Assembly: GCA_029204225.1 (NCBI GenBank)
Contig: CM055103.1
Coordinates: forward strand, 3,255,224-3,319,223
Reading direction: 5' to 3'
DNA: 64,000 nucleotides
Origin: Diphasiastrum complanatum
Taxonomy: Eukaryota > Streptophyta > Lycopodiopsida > Lycopodiales > Lycopodiaceae
A program made the position numbers and the translations under genes. The notes under the pieces are model-generated. The model ran no database searches, was not told the DNA's origin, and saw nothing but the letters and a program-made list of their open reading frames with translations. Each line of letters opens with the position of its first letter. The stretch's first letter is position 1. Shown here piece after piece: positions 20,862 through 33,308 of this stretch.

Positions 20862-22404
20862 CTAGTAAAGATGAGATTACATAGCCGAACAGAGAGATGT
20901 ACACTAACATAAAACACGTACAACGGTGGGATGACTACGATGAATAAAAGGCCATGTCACCAATGATACACTTCAAAATTGAAAAACAACCCTCACTAAT
21001 TCAAAAGTACGTGTTTGTATTTGAATCACAGAGGCTTCAATCGAAGACTTTTGGAATTTAAAAATGAAAAAGGGCCCATTTAGGAGAATACAATTGAAAC
21101 TTGCCATCGTGTGTAAGTCCCAACCCAATGATCACATAGTTATTTGATTCATTAGAAATTAATAAAAGGACATTAGGCCAAAACGTGGAAATGAAATGTC
21201 ACAGGGCCTAATAATCTATCAAAAAATTTAGATTGATCAAGTTCAATCACTCGATTGACTATGTCAAGTGATAAGGACCATGATCTTGCATTAGACATGT
21301 GTTGGGATCGTGAGAGGTTTGATTAGCTAATTCTGCTGATGGAATCCGAATACAGGGAAGGAAGTGGTCTTCAATTTGATCAATGATTACAAGAACTGCC
21401 TGAGCCACTACCAATGGCTTTCAGTTTGTTGTCTCCTTCATCCATGGACTTCTTTTGTCCTGTTGGTACTTCATTGATCTTGAGTCGTGAAGACGCAAGT
21501 GCGGACTTGCGGTTCCCTTCAATTGTGCTCGTTCATTATCTGGACGTTTCAGTTTGTTGTGATTTGCAATTTTTTGCAGTAAGCAGGTTGTCGACCTTCG
21601 TTATCTTCGTTGTTTGTATGTGATGCAGTTTTGGTAGCGGTGGTTTGCAGGTCATAAGCTAGCAATGCTTTGAGCGTGGAAACTTCAAGTTTCATGACTT
21701 TGAGCTATATGAATTTCATGAGCTCAAAATTTCTCAAATTCAATCATTTTACGAGAAAACCTTGAGTGACAAGCACCGAAAGTGAGCTTTTCCAGAAGAT
21801 GCACATTGAATTTCGGTCATCTTGTGTGATAGCGATAAACTTCATTGACAAGGGGATGAACTTGAGCTATCTTAATATCCTAGACTTGGACTGGTTGAGT
21901 CTGATTACTTGATGAGCCATGACAGGTGACAAGCAGCAAAATCACACATTAGGCATCAAACTTTGGCTTTCCCAAGTGATAAACAACAAATTTGACCTAT
22001 TTGAGTTTTGTAAGCTCAACATAAGTTGAAATCAATCGGTCTGTGAGCAACCTAGATTAAGAATTTCCAAGATGGAGCTACTTTGATTGATGTGAGCTTT
22101 GGTTGACTTCCTTCGGCTAATATGACTTTCGATTGATGTGCACACCTTCTTCTTAGTTGACTTGCTAGCTGAATTCGGTTGAGATTAGCCAAATTTGTAG
22201 AAAATCGTTCAAGTATGTTTGGAGATGATTCTAGATTCTTGAAGCACAAGGATTTCTCCTTGATTCTCCCTCCCTCCAAACTTTGTATGATGAGAAGAGC
22301 TAATGATGAACTGGAAAATAGAACAGTTAGTGGATCATGAAACAAATTGATGGGTGAGAAAAACAAACAAGGGGTGGGTATACCAGGTCGTAATTGGAAG
22401 AAGA
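20862..22404. other. Unassigned region between CE copies B and C
   Basis: About 1.5 kb. Short open stretches (21414-21623 plus, 22052-22366 minus) show no motif. No LTR, PBS or repeat in common with the rest of the window was seen. Confidence 0.5.
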
Positions 22405-23811
22405 GATCTCCATTGATCTTCGTGGTGTGGTCCTGAAAGCGCGAATAGTTGAATTTGCATCAAGGATAGTATGGGGTACTTTTGCGATGCTTCACAAAGT
22501 AATGGGTTAGGAGGTTATGTACAACGTTATTGAGAAAGAAAGTACCTCTATCACTTACTAACTCTATTGGACAACCGAATCGAGTAATAATGTTTTCATA
22601 CAAAAATTTGGCTATAGCTTTTGCGGTAGCTTGTCTAGTGGCTCTAGCCTCTATCCAGTTTGTAGCATAGTCAGTGGCCACTAAGATGTATCTTGATTGA
22701 GTACCACGGGCAGCTAGGCTGATTGTTCCTATAAAATCAATTCCCCCTTATAAAATGCTTCTCCTTTGATTATTGAAGCTAAAGGAATGAATTCAGCTTG
22801 TTGAGGAGTCTTGATTCTTTGACAAACATCACATGTTTTGATTTGTGCATATGTATCCTTAAATAACGGCCACCGGTATCCGACTAATAGTATTTTCTTC
22901 GCGGTACTGTCAAATGAGAAGTGTCCTCCTCCTTCACCTTCATGCGATAGGAAAATTATTTGATCTATCTCATCCTCATTAATGCATCTCCTAATAAATC
23001 CATGTACACCTTTTTTATACAGTTGTAAGGTAGGGTCTAGATTCCAAAATTACTTTGCGTTGATCGACTTTAGACATAGTTGGATAGACATAATCTTAAA
23101 GTCAAACTCTAGAAGGATAAGTAGCCATCTTGCTATATGACCAGTGTTGCATGGTTTATTCAACAGATATAGCAATGCTTGATGATTGGTATAGAATCTA
23201 AATTGATTTCCTAGCAGATAATGGCATAATTTTTGTACAACATATATCATTGTCAAAGCTTTTCTTTCGGCTATGGAATAATTTACTTCATTAGAAACTG
23301 AATCGAATCACGTAATCTTTTCCAAATTCTCCCGCCTGTGTTAGGATGACTCCAATAGAATAGTTACTAGCGTCAGTATGAACATGGAATTCCAATTGGG
23401 AGTTCGGTGCTCGGAGAATGGGTGCAGTGACAAGTGTGTGCTTCAAATCATCAACTACTTGTATTATTTCTTTGGTCCATTATGGATCTATAACAACTTC
23501 ATAAATTAATCTGGCTTTTCCTACAAAATCAAGAATAAATATGCGATAATAATTACAATGGCCTACAAAGATGTAGATTAAATTTTCCTTTACCATGGCT
23601 GGTAGTGGCATTTCTTGAATAACTTTCACCTTAGCCGGATCCGTCGAGATACCATCTTTGGATATGATATGTCCTAGGACATGACTATGTGTTACCCAAA
23701 TCTGAAATTTCTCTGGATTCAGTGAAAGTACATACTTTCTACATTGGATAAATTTTTTTCCAGGAGCATGAAGATGTTCACAATTTTTAGATTTTAACAC
23801 CAATGTCATAT
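22405..23811 (-). pseudogene. Ty3/gypsy integrase-RNaseH-RT, copy C1
   Basis: Minus-strand order matches the antisense pol of CE. Integrase core: ATDYATNWIEARATR and CPIELVSDRGTFFLNNVV (22681-22480). RNase H: FYTNHQALLYLLNKPCN (about 23200-23150). RT tail: 23809-23480 with CEHLHAPGKKFIQCRK, VLGHIISKDG and the RT connection NYYRIFILDFVG. Unlike A and B this copy keeps the 97 bp at about 23616-23712. The RT is cut next to its catalytic box and abuts the LTR-like block at 23812. Stops and frame changes occur throughout. Confidence 0.85.
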
Positions 23812-24048
23812 TGTTGGATTATTCTCCATCTTAATGATTTCAAAGCTAGTTACTATAAGATCAAACGTGATTTCTATTGTTTTTGTTTCAAATTGATAGG
23901 CATAGTCATGCATTGAGAAAGAGGGAGATAGTTTATTCCGCCACGCACGAAAGTTTTCTTTCTAGATAGTCGAATTATTTTCATTCGTTTCTTTTTTAGT
24001 TCATTTCTTTTCGAGTTCGACCTACCTTCAGCACACCTCTTTCCGACA
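23812..24048 (+). repeat. LTR-like block of CE (237 bp, copy C)
   Basis: Begins TGTTGGATTATTCTCC and ends CTCTTTCCGACA, so TG...CA, followed by a PBS. Its right 120-150 bp match 3930-4076. Its first 16 bases match the start of the long LTR-like region at 61181. It is probably an internally deleted form of that LTR. Confidence 0.72.
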
Positions 24049-24060
24049 GGGTATCAGAGC
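24049..24060 (+). promoter_or_regulatory. Primer-binding site, initiator tRNA-Met type (copy C2, one mismatch)
   Basis: GGGTATCAGAGC directly after the LTR-like block: TGGTATCAGAGC with T to G at the first base. Confidence 0.68.
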
Positions 24061-24319
24061 GAAATCTCTAATACGATGCATGTGGTCGTGAAAAAAAAAT
24101 GTCGCAAAAGAAGAGGGTATGATTTTATATTCTTGGATAAACATGGATATGAATTGCTTACATAAAACCAATAAACTTATTACCTTTATCTAAAGAATAT
24201 ATATATACAAAAAATCAAATCGATGTTTCCTGCTCTATGGAATTTTTTCAATTGAGATCCATTGACAAGAGTGTCTAATGGGATCCCGTCTCAAGTTTCC
24301 AGTTGTACAGATCCATTGG

Positions 24320-24725
24320 TGTGAATCTTTGTGATCACATAAGGTCCTTGGCCTTGGAATTTGAGTTTCCTTGGTTTAATCTTCTGAGTTCTATATAATA
24401 GAGCTTTATCTCCTTCATTCAATTCTTTAATTGAAGCTTCCCCTATTTTCGTCAGAATTGGGAAGATGATCTTGTTTGAGAATTCAGCTAACCCATTGCA
24501 TCAAGGATAGTATGGGGTACTTTTGCGATGCTTCACAAAGTAATGGGTTAGGAGGTTATGTACAACGTCATTGAGAAAGTGAGTGCCTCTATCACTTACT
24601 AGCTCTATTGGATAACCGAATCGGGTAATAATGTTTTCATACAGAAATTTGGCTATAACTTTTGCGGTAGCTAGTCTAGTTGCTCTAGCCTCTACCCAAT
24701 TTGTATCATAGTCAGTGGCCACTGA
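24320..24725 (-). pseudogene. Ty3/gypsy integrase, copy C2
   Basis: Core motifs ATDYDTNWVEARATR and PIELVSDRGTHFLNDVV (24722-24560). After about 24470 the C-terminal part is deleted and the element's 3' end (24320-24440) follows. The stretch 24061-24319 is CE leader shared with 4089-4299, and 24726-25168 is the disrupted integrase zinc region. Confidence 0.83.
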
Positions 24726-25168
24726 GATGTATCTTGATTGAGTACCATGGGTGTTTGGGCTGATTGTTCCTATAAAATCAATTCCCCCCTTATGAAATGC
24801 TTCTCCTTCGATTATTGAAGTTAAAGGTATAAAATCAGCTCATTGAGGAGTCTTGATTGTTTGACAGACATCACATGTTTTGATTTGTGCATATGTATCC
24901 TTAAATAACGGCCACCAATATCCGGCTAATAATATTTTCTTCGCGGTACTGTCAAATGAGAAGTGTTCTCCTCCTTCACCTTCATGCGATAGGAAAATTA
25001 TTTGTTCTATCTCATCCTCATGAATGCATCTCCTAATTAATCCATATAAACCTTTTCTATATAATTGTAAGGTAAGGTCTAGATTCCAAAATCAGTTTGC
25101 ATTGATTGACTTTAGACAGTTGGATCCATTACTCCAGATGATAAGAATGATACTATCTCTTCAGCCCA

Positions 25169-25560
25169 TCAAGGAGTAGCGTCTATTTGGAATACGTAGG
25201 CTTCAGGTAAATCATCATTTATTAGTTCTATGACTTTCTTGGCTGATGGTATCCTAGATAAATGATCGGGAAGAAAATGTTGCTTACCTTTTCTTACAAT
25301 AATCTTAAAGTCGAACTCTTGAAGGATAAGTACCCATCTTGCTATACGACTAGTGTTGCATGGTTTATTCAACAGATATAGCAACGCTTGATGATCGGTA
25401 TAGAATCTAGATTCATTTCCTAGTAGATAATGGCATAATTTTTGTACAACATATATCATTGTTAAAGCTTCTCTTTCGGTTGAGGAATAATTTGCTTCAG
25501 CAAAAACTGATTGTCTATTGAGGAATCGAATCGCGTAATCTTTCCCAAAATCTCACGCCT
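25169..25560 (-). pseudogene. Ty3/gypsy RNase H fused to gag tail, copy C2
   Basis: Keeps FYTDHQALLYLLNKPCN and FKIIVRKGKQHFLPDHLSRI, so the third catalytic Asp survives. At about 25560 it runs directly into sequence that in copy B lies next to the gag tail (near 12860), so RT, linker and protease were removed in one deletion. Confidence 0.82.
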
Positions 25561-27062
25561 GTGTTGGACATGCCTAGCTGGCTTTCTCTTGAGTGGGGCA
25601 ATCCTTGTAACAATGGATTGTTCCACAATTTTCACGGAATGCATGATAGAATTTTTTCAATTCACAAAAAAAATAAAAAAACCTATGGCCTTGTTGCCCA
25701 CAGACCCAACAACCGATAAGTTTTGCTACTGATGTCACAACGTAACCACATTGGGTAGGTGATTCAGGGTCTGCATAACAATCAAAGATGGCAGCCTCCT
25801 CTGGGTAACACGGGGAATCGTAGGAATAAGATGCTTCCTCATCAATCTAATTTATATGTGTAGGAATCTTATTTCTAGACAACAATTGGTTGTTATTACC
25901 AGGTGGTCTTTGTAGGACTGCTAATTTCTTTTGATTTTGTGTTGTACTAGAAACTTCTTGGACTTGCACTTGGGATGGAAAGTGTGGGTGTTGCACATGT
26001 GGTTGATACATAGGATTCAGTGGTCTCTGTTGTTGTCTGGCTTGACTAATCGGATTGAAGGTGCACTTAAACGACTCATGACCAGATCTATTACAGAACA
26101 CACTTCTAGATTGATAGTGTGTTTGAAAAGGACCCTTATTCGAACATTCATTCCTAGTGTGGTTTCCCCTATAGATAAAACACCACACGCCCTCTCTTCT
26201 CGGGTATGTATTATGGTTAAAGTCTTTTAAATCTCTTTCAACTGACTCTTATGGATTTTGTTTATTCTTTCAAGCTCATCCCGCATATCTGTAGTGCGTG
26301 ACCTTTCGGTAATTCTTTGTTCAGTAATTCCTTCAACATGTTGTTCTCTTCTTCTTTCCCTTAAATTATCCTCGTGGTTAATGAAATGATGATCCTCATC
26401 ATCTGATTCTTCGTCTTCTTCTCTTATACCTTCTAACATGCCTTGCTTTAGTTGACAATAGTCATCAACAGGTTTAAGCTCACGCCGAATTCATTTTGGA
26501 AGGCCGACTATAAACCAAGCTATTAGCATCTTTTTCGTTAACACTTCTTGGCATTGTCCACGAAGACATTTGAATCTTTCAATGTAGTCCCTTACTTTTT
26601 CTTTTTCTTTCATTTTGATTTGGCTTAATCATACAAAAGGCTTCTTTCCACACTTCCGAATCATTACGTTCATCTCGGTCAAGGTTAAAGAACCAATCTC
26701 GAGCGACTCCTAGCAAGGTCATAGAGAAGAGTTGAGCCATGCTTTCATGTGAAGAATCTCCATATACTTCATAGGCATTCTCAAAGATTTCAATGAAATC
26801 TATGAGGATCCATTATTCCATCAAATTTCGGTAAATCTAATTTTGGAGTTCTACGTTCATATGCAGGTGATCTACATCTAGGAGATAATCTAATAGGTAG
26901 ATTATCACATCTCCCTTTGTGATGATTAGCTCGAATTCGTGAATCATGTATGACAAATCTTAATTGTGATCTTGTCCGTGGGCTTGATTCAGGCTGTTCA
27001 TTTGGAAGATTCGGTTATGGAAGGTACCTCTCATCATAATTTTCAGTATCCATGATCTCTAC
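25561..27062 (-). pseudogene. Ty3/gypsy gag, copy C2
   Basis: Zinc knuckles CFIYRGNHTRNEC (degenerate) and VFCNRSGHESFKC lie near 26185-26060. The acidic charged region (LEGIREEDEESDDED) is near 26435-26390. The capsid part lies toward 27000. The predicted start is MDTENYDERY near 27050. A deletion near 26640 removes part of the capsid compared with copy B. Not translatable as one product. Confidence 0.83.
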
Positions 27063-28286
27063 AAAGTAGTACTATAATACTACTTGTTTATTCTCGCCCC
27101 ACGGAGTGGTTGGGAATAGGAATGGAGTGGTATGGAAATGGTGCAGTAAATAAGAAAAATGAAAAATTCGGATAATTGGAGCGTGAAAACAAGTGGATGA
27201 GAAAAAACTAGTCAGCTAACTGAAAAAGTACTGCACAGGTAGAAACAATGTTATGGTACGTTTTAATAGAAATTAACAAAACATGAAGTAATTTAGAACA
27301 TGTATCTTGAATCTATTAGGCAATAAAATGCTGAAAAAGAAATGAGAAAAAAGTGGATGCAACCGAAATTGCCATTGTAATTTGGTCGTATCATGCACTA
27401 ATCTAAGTGAGTTGTCAATGTCACCAATGTTTGGTAAAACTCCTCGATTTATAACTCACTGCCAATGCTGAATTCAATTACCCAAATACATGCTTAAAAC
27501 TTGAACCTGCCAATTAAGCATCCTATCACTTTTATGTAATCAACCGAAAAGACTACTACTCATAACATATCTCTTTTCATACATGACAAGTAGAAGTCAA
27601 CAATCTAATTCTAAGCATTCAACATCACAACTCTGGCCTGTCATTTCGGTTAACTCAAATAAGATCTCCTCAATTATCGTACTTCCTACGTGATTCCTAT
27701 TCACGAACTACATATCTATAACCTCTCATCCACTCGGCAAATAGACGAGTCTTTCTCACATTCACAATTCACGTCAATTCATATCAGAATACTACAAGTT
27801 TATAACACACAATCATATACAACAAACAGTACATGGAAATGGTAAAAAGTACTCCAAGGATTCTCATTCCAATGACAATAGCTTCTTACAAAACTTCATG
27901 CAACAGATGCAGCCCACTCATCAACTCCGCTAATCACTAGTTTGATCACCAGCACATCGTATCGACTATCCTTCTCTAGATTGCCCATCGGCTCTCCCAT
28001 CTATAGACTATTCGATCTCTACACACTCACACTCTTTCCATCATCAACTCTGGTTGCATCCCCCTCTTTCCTCCACCTCTCTTCTTTTCTATTATTTTCT
28101 TATTCTTACTTGCGATCGAGTTTCTTGGCTGTGTCACTTTCTACAACCGAATATTGTTGAACTTCCTTCTAACAGGTCACATCCAACTAACTTTTACGTA
28201 ACTAACTATTCTTTCCTCAACTCATGGTCTTACACAACAAGATGCTATGGTTGGGTTCACAAGTACAAGTCTAGCTACTGTAGTTC
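27063..28286 (+). other. CE noncoding leader, copy C
   Basis: Matches 14410-15634 almost base for base. No gene supported. Confidence 0.6.
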
Positions 28287-28783
28287 TTGGATCAAGCGAC
28301 ATCAGAAATATTCCTTCGACTAATTGTGATATTGGTAGAGAATCTACCAACAATTGGCAAGATGCTAGCTGATGGTCTCCAAGTTGATTTTGGAAAAGAT
28401 GCTTGCTTGGTTAAGAGGGATGGTGATGTCATGGTAGCAAGAGGGACTAGATGTGGTAATCTTTTCAAGATTGATGCTAATCCTTGTGGAAATGTGGCCA
28501 AGAGGAGCTTGGATCATCTCAAGGAGAATAAGGGAAGTGATGTACCTCAACCTCTGTTCCAAGATGGTTCTTTGGAAAAAGCACATGGAGATGGTTATTG
28601 CCAAGGAGGTCTACTCCTCATCAAATATCTTATCTTGTTCATTTGGATGATCTCATTTCATCATGTAGAAGCAAAGATGGTGCCATTTCATGTGACTTCT
28701 TATTTAAAAACTTCAATTGGAAGTATCTTTATATCAATGGTGCTTGATAAGAAGATTGCAATAGTAGATAATTTGGGGATCTT
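28287..28783 (+). pseudogene. Copia-like fragment and start of unknown ORF, copy C
   Basis: VENLPTIGKMLADGLQVDFG, RDGDVMVARGTRCGNLFKID, then KGGLLLIKYLILF-type reading in another frame than copy B. CE sequence ends at GGGATCTTT (about 28783) and older copia RT sequence follows. Confidence 0.55.
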
Positions 28784-28905
28784 TTGGTCTGGAGACATTG
28801 GTCCTTCGACAAATGCAGGCCTGGATCCATTGGTGAGTAAGCTAATCTACAACTCATCAAATTGTATCTGTTAAGAACATTGTGAAGATACCTTTGTTGA
28901 GTGAT
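28784..28905 (-). pseudogene. Older host copia: C-terminal piece of reverse transcriptase
   Basis: The minus strand from 28905 reads ITQQRYLHNVLNRYNLMS, then YSPMDPGLHLSKDQCLQT, a typical copia RT thumb. The frame continues without a break from LIY at the end of the plus-strand RT piece at 33309-33596, if the younger element and one TTTAC are removed. It is therefore the other half of that RT, now 4.7 kb away and inverted. Confidence 0.85.
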
Positions 28906-28910
28906 GTAAA
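28906..28910 (-). other. Target-site duplication TTTAC (3' side of Copia-2)
   Basis: GTAAA on the plus strand, i.e. TTTAC on the minus strand just outside the 3' LTR. It matches TTTAC at 33592-33596 just outside the 5' LTR. Confidence 0.8.
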
Positions 28911-29218
28911 TGTCAAGGATCTTACTGGCAGTATAAGCTAATTTGCAAGCAGTTTGACATCAATAAGATTAACAATAAAGAGAGATAACACAAAAACCCA
29001 AGAAAACACTTCTGAACTGTATTTACAAAAGAGAATGTATACATATACATTCTAATTTTTGTGGAGTACCGCTGCATGGCAGTTTGGTCCCCATTACGGG
29101 ATGACCGTCAAACTGGCACACATGCATACTATCACAAAGATAGTAAAAAACTCGAAATCATTGCTGAACATGGAAAGTCATAAAATGTGAGAGACACTCG
29201 GGCTTACTTATTCTAACA
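28911..29218 (-). repeat. 3' LTR of Copia-2 (308 bp)
   Basis: Minus strand TGTTAGAATAAGTAAGCCCG ... GATCCTTGACA. Same family as 33597-33916, roughly 85 percent alike by eye, with a ~15-bp block (around GTGTAAGTTGGGACA) present only in the 5' copy. A polypurine tract precedes it. Confidence 0.92.
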
Positions 29219-29233
29219 CTCTCCCTTAAGCCC
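29219..29233 (-). promoter_or_regulatory. Polypurine tract of Copia-2
   Basis: The minus strand reads CTTAAGGGAGAG immediately before the LTR start. It is the usual plus-strand priming site. Confidence 0.8.
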
Positions 29234-29249
29234 TAGTTTATCTTTCTTA

Positions 29250-29829
29250 CAAAGATCTTTTCTTTAAAAAAACTCAAACTTATCAATACTTAAAGGTTTA
29301 GTGAATATATCAGCTAACTGATTCTCTGTCTTACAATGCACTATGTCTATTTCATTAGATAAAAATTTCTCTCTAACGAAATGATACTTATTTTTTATAT
29401 GCTTCATGCGTGCATGAAATACAGGATTTTCAGCTAGCTGTATGGCACTCTGACTGTCACATCTGATCACAGTAGGCTTATTTTGTGGAATTTCAATGTC
29501 TTCTAACATTTTTCTTAGCCAAACTGCTTCCTGCGTAGCTGAACATAGTGCTTTGTATTCTGCTTCTGTAGTAGAAAGAGCAATTGTGTCTTGTTTCCTA
29601 CTTGACCAAGAAAATACACCATTACCAACATGAAATATATAATCTGTGGTAGATCTCCTGTCATCAATACAGCCTGCCCAATCTGAATCAACAAAGCCGT
29701 GTAAAACTGGTAAAGTATGTTGCCTCTTATATACAATCCATGGGTTATCGTGCCCTTCACATAACGAAGAATTCTCTTCGCTGCTTTCCAATGAATCTCT
29801 CTAGGAGTAGCCATGAATTGACTTCAATG
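29250..29829 (-). pseudogene. Copia-2 RNase H
   Basis: [20 protein letters not shown] (first Asp, near 29705-29650), [21 protein letters not shown] (Glu), VIRCDSQSAIQLAENPVFH (Asp) and the end motif ENQLADIFTKPL (near 29310). Almost intact. The upstream [19 protein letters not shown] lies in a neighbouring frame (29814-29760), with one frameshift near 29760. Confidence 0.92.
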
Positions 29830-31000
29830 CTTACAACATTACCTATGTCAGGACGAGTAGTTGTGAGATAAATTAGCGAACCAACTATTGACGAAATAAA
29901 CTGGCATCAACTAGTACACTCTCATCCAGATTAGATATTTTCTTACCAACCTCCATAGGTGTGGATACTAGCTTGCTGTCGCACATTTTGAAACGCTTTA
30001 AAATCTCATTCACATACTTTGTCTATGTTAGTGCGATGCTATTGCAACCTTGCCATACTTCCACTCCCAAATAGTAGTGCATCAAGCCAAGATCAGTCAT
30101 ATCAAATCTAGAGGATAAGTCTTTCTTGATTGCACCAATCAACTCATCATCATTTCCTGTGATTATGAGGTCGTCTATGTACAACACAATCAGTGTGATA
30201 CTAGAGTCACAAGCAAAGTAGTAAAGATTGAAATCTGAAGAAGTGCGTATCAAACCTCTAGAAAGAATCTCATCAAAGTGGCTATACCAAGCACGTGGTG
30301 CTTGTTTCAATCAGTACAAGGCTTTTTTCAGCTTGCACACTTTGTCTTCCATGCCATGTGTCACAAAGCCACTAGGTTGCTCCATGTACACTTCTTCTTC
30401 AAGTTTACTATTTAGGAATGTGGACTTTACATCCATCTGATGTAGATTCCATCCAAATAGTGCCGCCAAAGCAATCACCATGTGAAGTGTTTTCCACTTG
30501 GCCACAAGAGTGAAGGTCTCTTTGTAGTCAATGCCCTTACTTTGCACATAGCCCTTCACTACAAGCCTTGCTTTGTGTTTTGCAATAGTTCCATTGGCAT
30601 TGTACTTTGTCTTGTATACCCATTTGTTGCCAATGGGTCTTTTGCCCTTTGGAAGATCCATTATCTCCCATGTGTCATGGTGTTTGATGGAATCAATCTC
30701 CTCCTGCATTGCTTTTTGCCATATCTCCTGATTTTTGGCCTCCTCAAAGCAAAAGGATTCAGTAGATGAAATAATGTCACTCATAAGTGCAAGATTTACC
30801 TGAAACTTGTCAGGTTCCTTCCTCTCTCGTGTGGAAGGCCGCAACTCTCCCTCCTTGCTAGGCTCAACAATTTTCCCTTCCTTTTCACTCATGAGTTTAG
30901 TATACCATTTGGATAACTTACGTTGAAGTGATCCGCTACGAGGTAAATAGGAGTCCCATGGTGCATCTTGATCCTTCCTTTTATTACCTGCTATCTTAGT
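29830..31000 (-). pseudogene. Copia-2 reverse transcriptase
   Basis: DTWEIMDLPKGKRPIGNKWV near 30690-30630, KHKARLVVKGYVQSKGIDY, WNLHQMDVKSTFLNSKLEEE near 30450-30390, then a stop just before LKQAPRAWYSHFDE, and the catalytic box IVLYIDDLIITGNDDE near 30195-30150. YLGVEV and LKRFKMCDSK follow in a broken frame to 29830. Catalytic residues are intact; a stop near 30310 and one near 30023 interrupt it. Confidence 0.92.
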
Positions 31001-32483
31001 CTTTTCCGATCCAATAGATTTGTTTCTGACTCTCCATCTCGTCTCTATGGTGGGAGAAGTACCAAGTCCCTCATCATCATCATGATGATCTTTCGGTGGC
31101 GGTAGACCTACTTCATCCTCTTTGAGAAGCTTGCATAGTCCATCATTATTCTTTCCTTCATCCCCAAATCTATGGATTTCATTAAATAAGACATCACGAC
31201 TTATGTGCACACATAGCCCCTCTAGATCATAACATCTATATCCCTTGGTTTGTTCATCATATCCTGTAAAAATGCACTTCAAGGCCTTTACGTGCATTTT
31301 GGCTCTCTCGCTCTTAGGTATGTGAACATACACTCGGCATCCAAATACTCGCAACCCATCCATCTTAGGCTTCTTACCAGTGAATGCCTCCTTGGGTGTG
31401 CGATTATGTACAACAACTGTAGGTCTTCTATTTTGTAAGAACACAGCAGCTTTGGCAGCTTCTCCCCATAAAGAATCAGTAACTCCCATATGTGTCATCA
31501 TTGCCCTAGTTGCTTCGACAATGGTATGATTCTTTCTTTTAGCTACCCCATTTTGTTAAGGTGTATCAACTTGTGCAAATTCCTGTTTAATGCCATGTTC
31601 CTTGCAAAAGTCAATAAAAACTGTGGAACGATACTCACCACCACAATCTGCCCTGAGTACCTTGATCTTAGAACCTGATTGTTTTCAACCAATGCTTTGA
31701 AGATTTTGAAGCATCCAAATGTGTCAGACTTCTGCTTAACGGTGTAGATCCAGGTTTTCTGTGAGTAATCATCAATGAAGGTTAGCAAATAAAATGCTTT
31801 ACCAATAGACATTACCTTCATTAGCCCACATAGGTCAGAGTGTATCAACTCAAGCACTCGTTTTGCCCTTGTTGCTCCTTCTTTGTTGAACTTCTTCCTG
31901 TGTAACTTGCCTAGCACGCGCTCCTTGCAAATGGACTCTTCCTTGTCATCCAAACTAGGTAGACCTGTTACCATCTTGAGCTTACGAAGTAGCCTCAAGA
32001 TTTTGAAGTTTAAATTCCCCATGCATCTATGCCATAAATCACTTTGTGATATAGATGTAGATCCTAACACATTGCATTTCGTAACAACAACATTTAACTT
32101 GTACAAACCACAAGTTTTATCCCTAAAGCCATCAGCAATCACCTTGAAACCCCGTTTCACATCCTTGATCTGGCATTTCTTGTCGTTGAACTCCACCTTC
32201 AACTTATGATCTGTCATTGTACCAACAGATAAAAGACTCTTCTAAAGGCCAAGAACATACAACACATTTTCAATTACCTTCACATGTCCATCAGGAAATT
32301 GAATAGGCACTGCACCAACTCCATGAATTTGGCACTCGTCGTCGTTCGCCTGTGCAACTCTATCTCCATCATCAGTAAGCTCCAGGTTTTTAAACCATTA
32401 TTTGTTGCCAGTCATGTATCTCGTTGATCCTGAATCCACGTACCAATGTGTATGATCAATGGAATGTTGCGATACTAATGCTG
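31001..32483 (-). pseudogene. Copia-2 protease, pre-integrase and integrase
   Basis: Protease motif WYVDSGSTRYMTG near 32440-32400. Pre-integrase region TCGLYKLNVV and DLWHRCMGNLNF (32125-32000), where the usual zinc-binding residues are partly replaced (RCMGN for RLGH). Integrase core LELIHSDLCG and FIDDYSQKTWIY (31850-31740). After a frame shift come GGEYRS-type bases and EAAKAAVFLQNRRP, VFGCRVYVHIPKSERAKMH (31460-31310). Breaks lie near 32220, 31680 and 31545. Confidence 0.88.
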
Positions 32484-33308
32484 TCACAAATGTTGTGCCT
32501 TGATCTTGTTATCGCTATCATTCTCTTCTTCGACAAAATTGGTCAACTCCTTCACTTTGCCCCTCTTAATATATGCCTTCTTTTTGCGACAATCTCTTTC
32601 CCAATGTCCAGGCTTTTGGCAATAGAAACAGTTGTCTTTCTTCTTCTTGCCTAATGTGGATCCTTGATTGTCATCTTCCACATTCGACTTCTTGGATTGC
32701 TTCTTGTATTTATGCTTCCCTTTGGCTAGCATTGCTTGATCTTCCGATGTGGGAAGTCGAGTTTTTACCACTTCACGCCTTTGTTCCTCCTGTAGGATGA
32801 TGCCATGAAGATTTTCAAATGTTGGTGGTCTCTCCCTTGAAGCAATGCCACTTGCAAACATTTGGAAATTTTTGGGTAGGCCATTTATAGTTGTGTGAAT
32901 TAGCTCAACATCTCTTATTAGCTCTCCAATAGCTGTCAACTGGTCTCATAACTTATTTATTCATGTGAAATAGGAACCTATGCCCTCATTCTCCTCCATG
33001 CGAACACTTATGAGTTTGGTCCTCAAAAACATCATTCGAGAGGGGTTCGCCGTTTGAAATTGTGTTTTGAGTGCATCCCAAGCGCCTCTTGCTGATACAG
33101 CTTCACTGATGTGGGCAATAACATGATCCTTCACTGACAAGTTTATCAAGGATATGGCCTTCTGCGCCCTTTTGTCAAATGCACAAATATCGACTGGAGT
33201 TGTAGTTGGTCGTTGTTCCACCCCAGTGACAATGTCCCACAGCTCCTTTTCCATGAAAATACTTTTTGTTTTGAGTTTCCAAATGTTATAATTGGATATC
33301 CCGTCCAA
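32484..33308 (-). pseudogene. Copia-2 gag (lacks its first codons)
   Basis: Begins at 33308 with LDGISNYNIWKLKTKSIF, continues ARGAWDALKTQFQTANPSRM (UBN2/gag pattern), a stop near 32960, then ELIHTTINGLPKNFQMF and a CCHC knuckle CFYCQKPGHWERDC (32650-32605). The missing N-terminal codons are on the opposite strand at 34307-34330. Confidence 0.9.

Larger units (their letters stand above)
22405..28783 (+). mobile_element. Composite element (CE) copy C (C1 plus C2)
   Basis: C1 is a gypsy pol piece (22405-23811). C2 starts with LTR-like block and PBS, then antisense integrase (24320-24725), RNase H (25169-25560) fused to gag tail (25561-27062), leader, copia-like fragment and the start of the unknown ORF, where it ends at 28783. 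RT and protease are deleted in C2. C1 and C2 together look like a tandem LTR-linked pair. Confidence 0.7.

Noticed and set aside
20862-20865. CTAG at the right end of CE as a Helitron terminus
   Set aside because: Copy E does not have CTAG at the equivalent place, no convincing 3' hairpin precedes it and no 5' TC end was found. Gene capture alone is not enough to call a Helitron.
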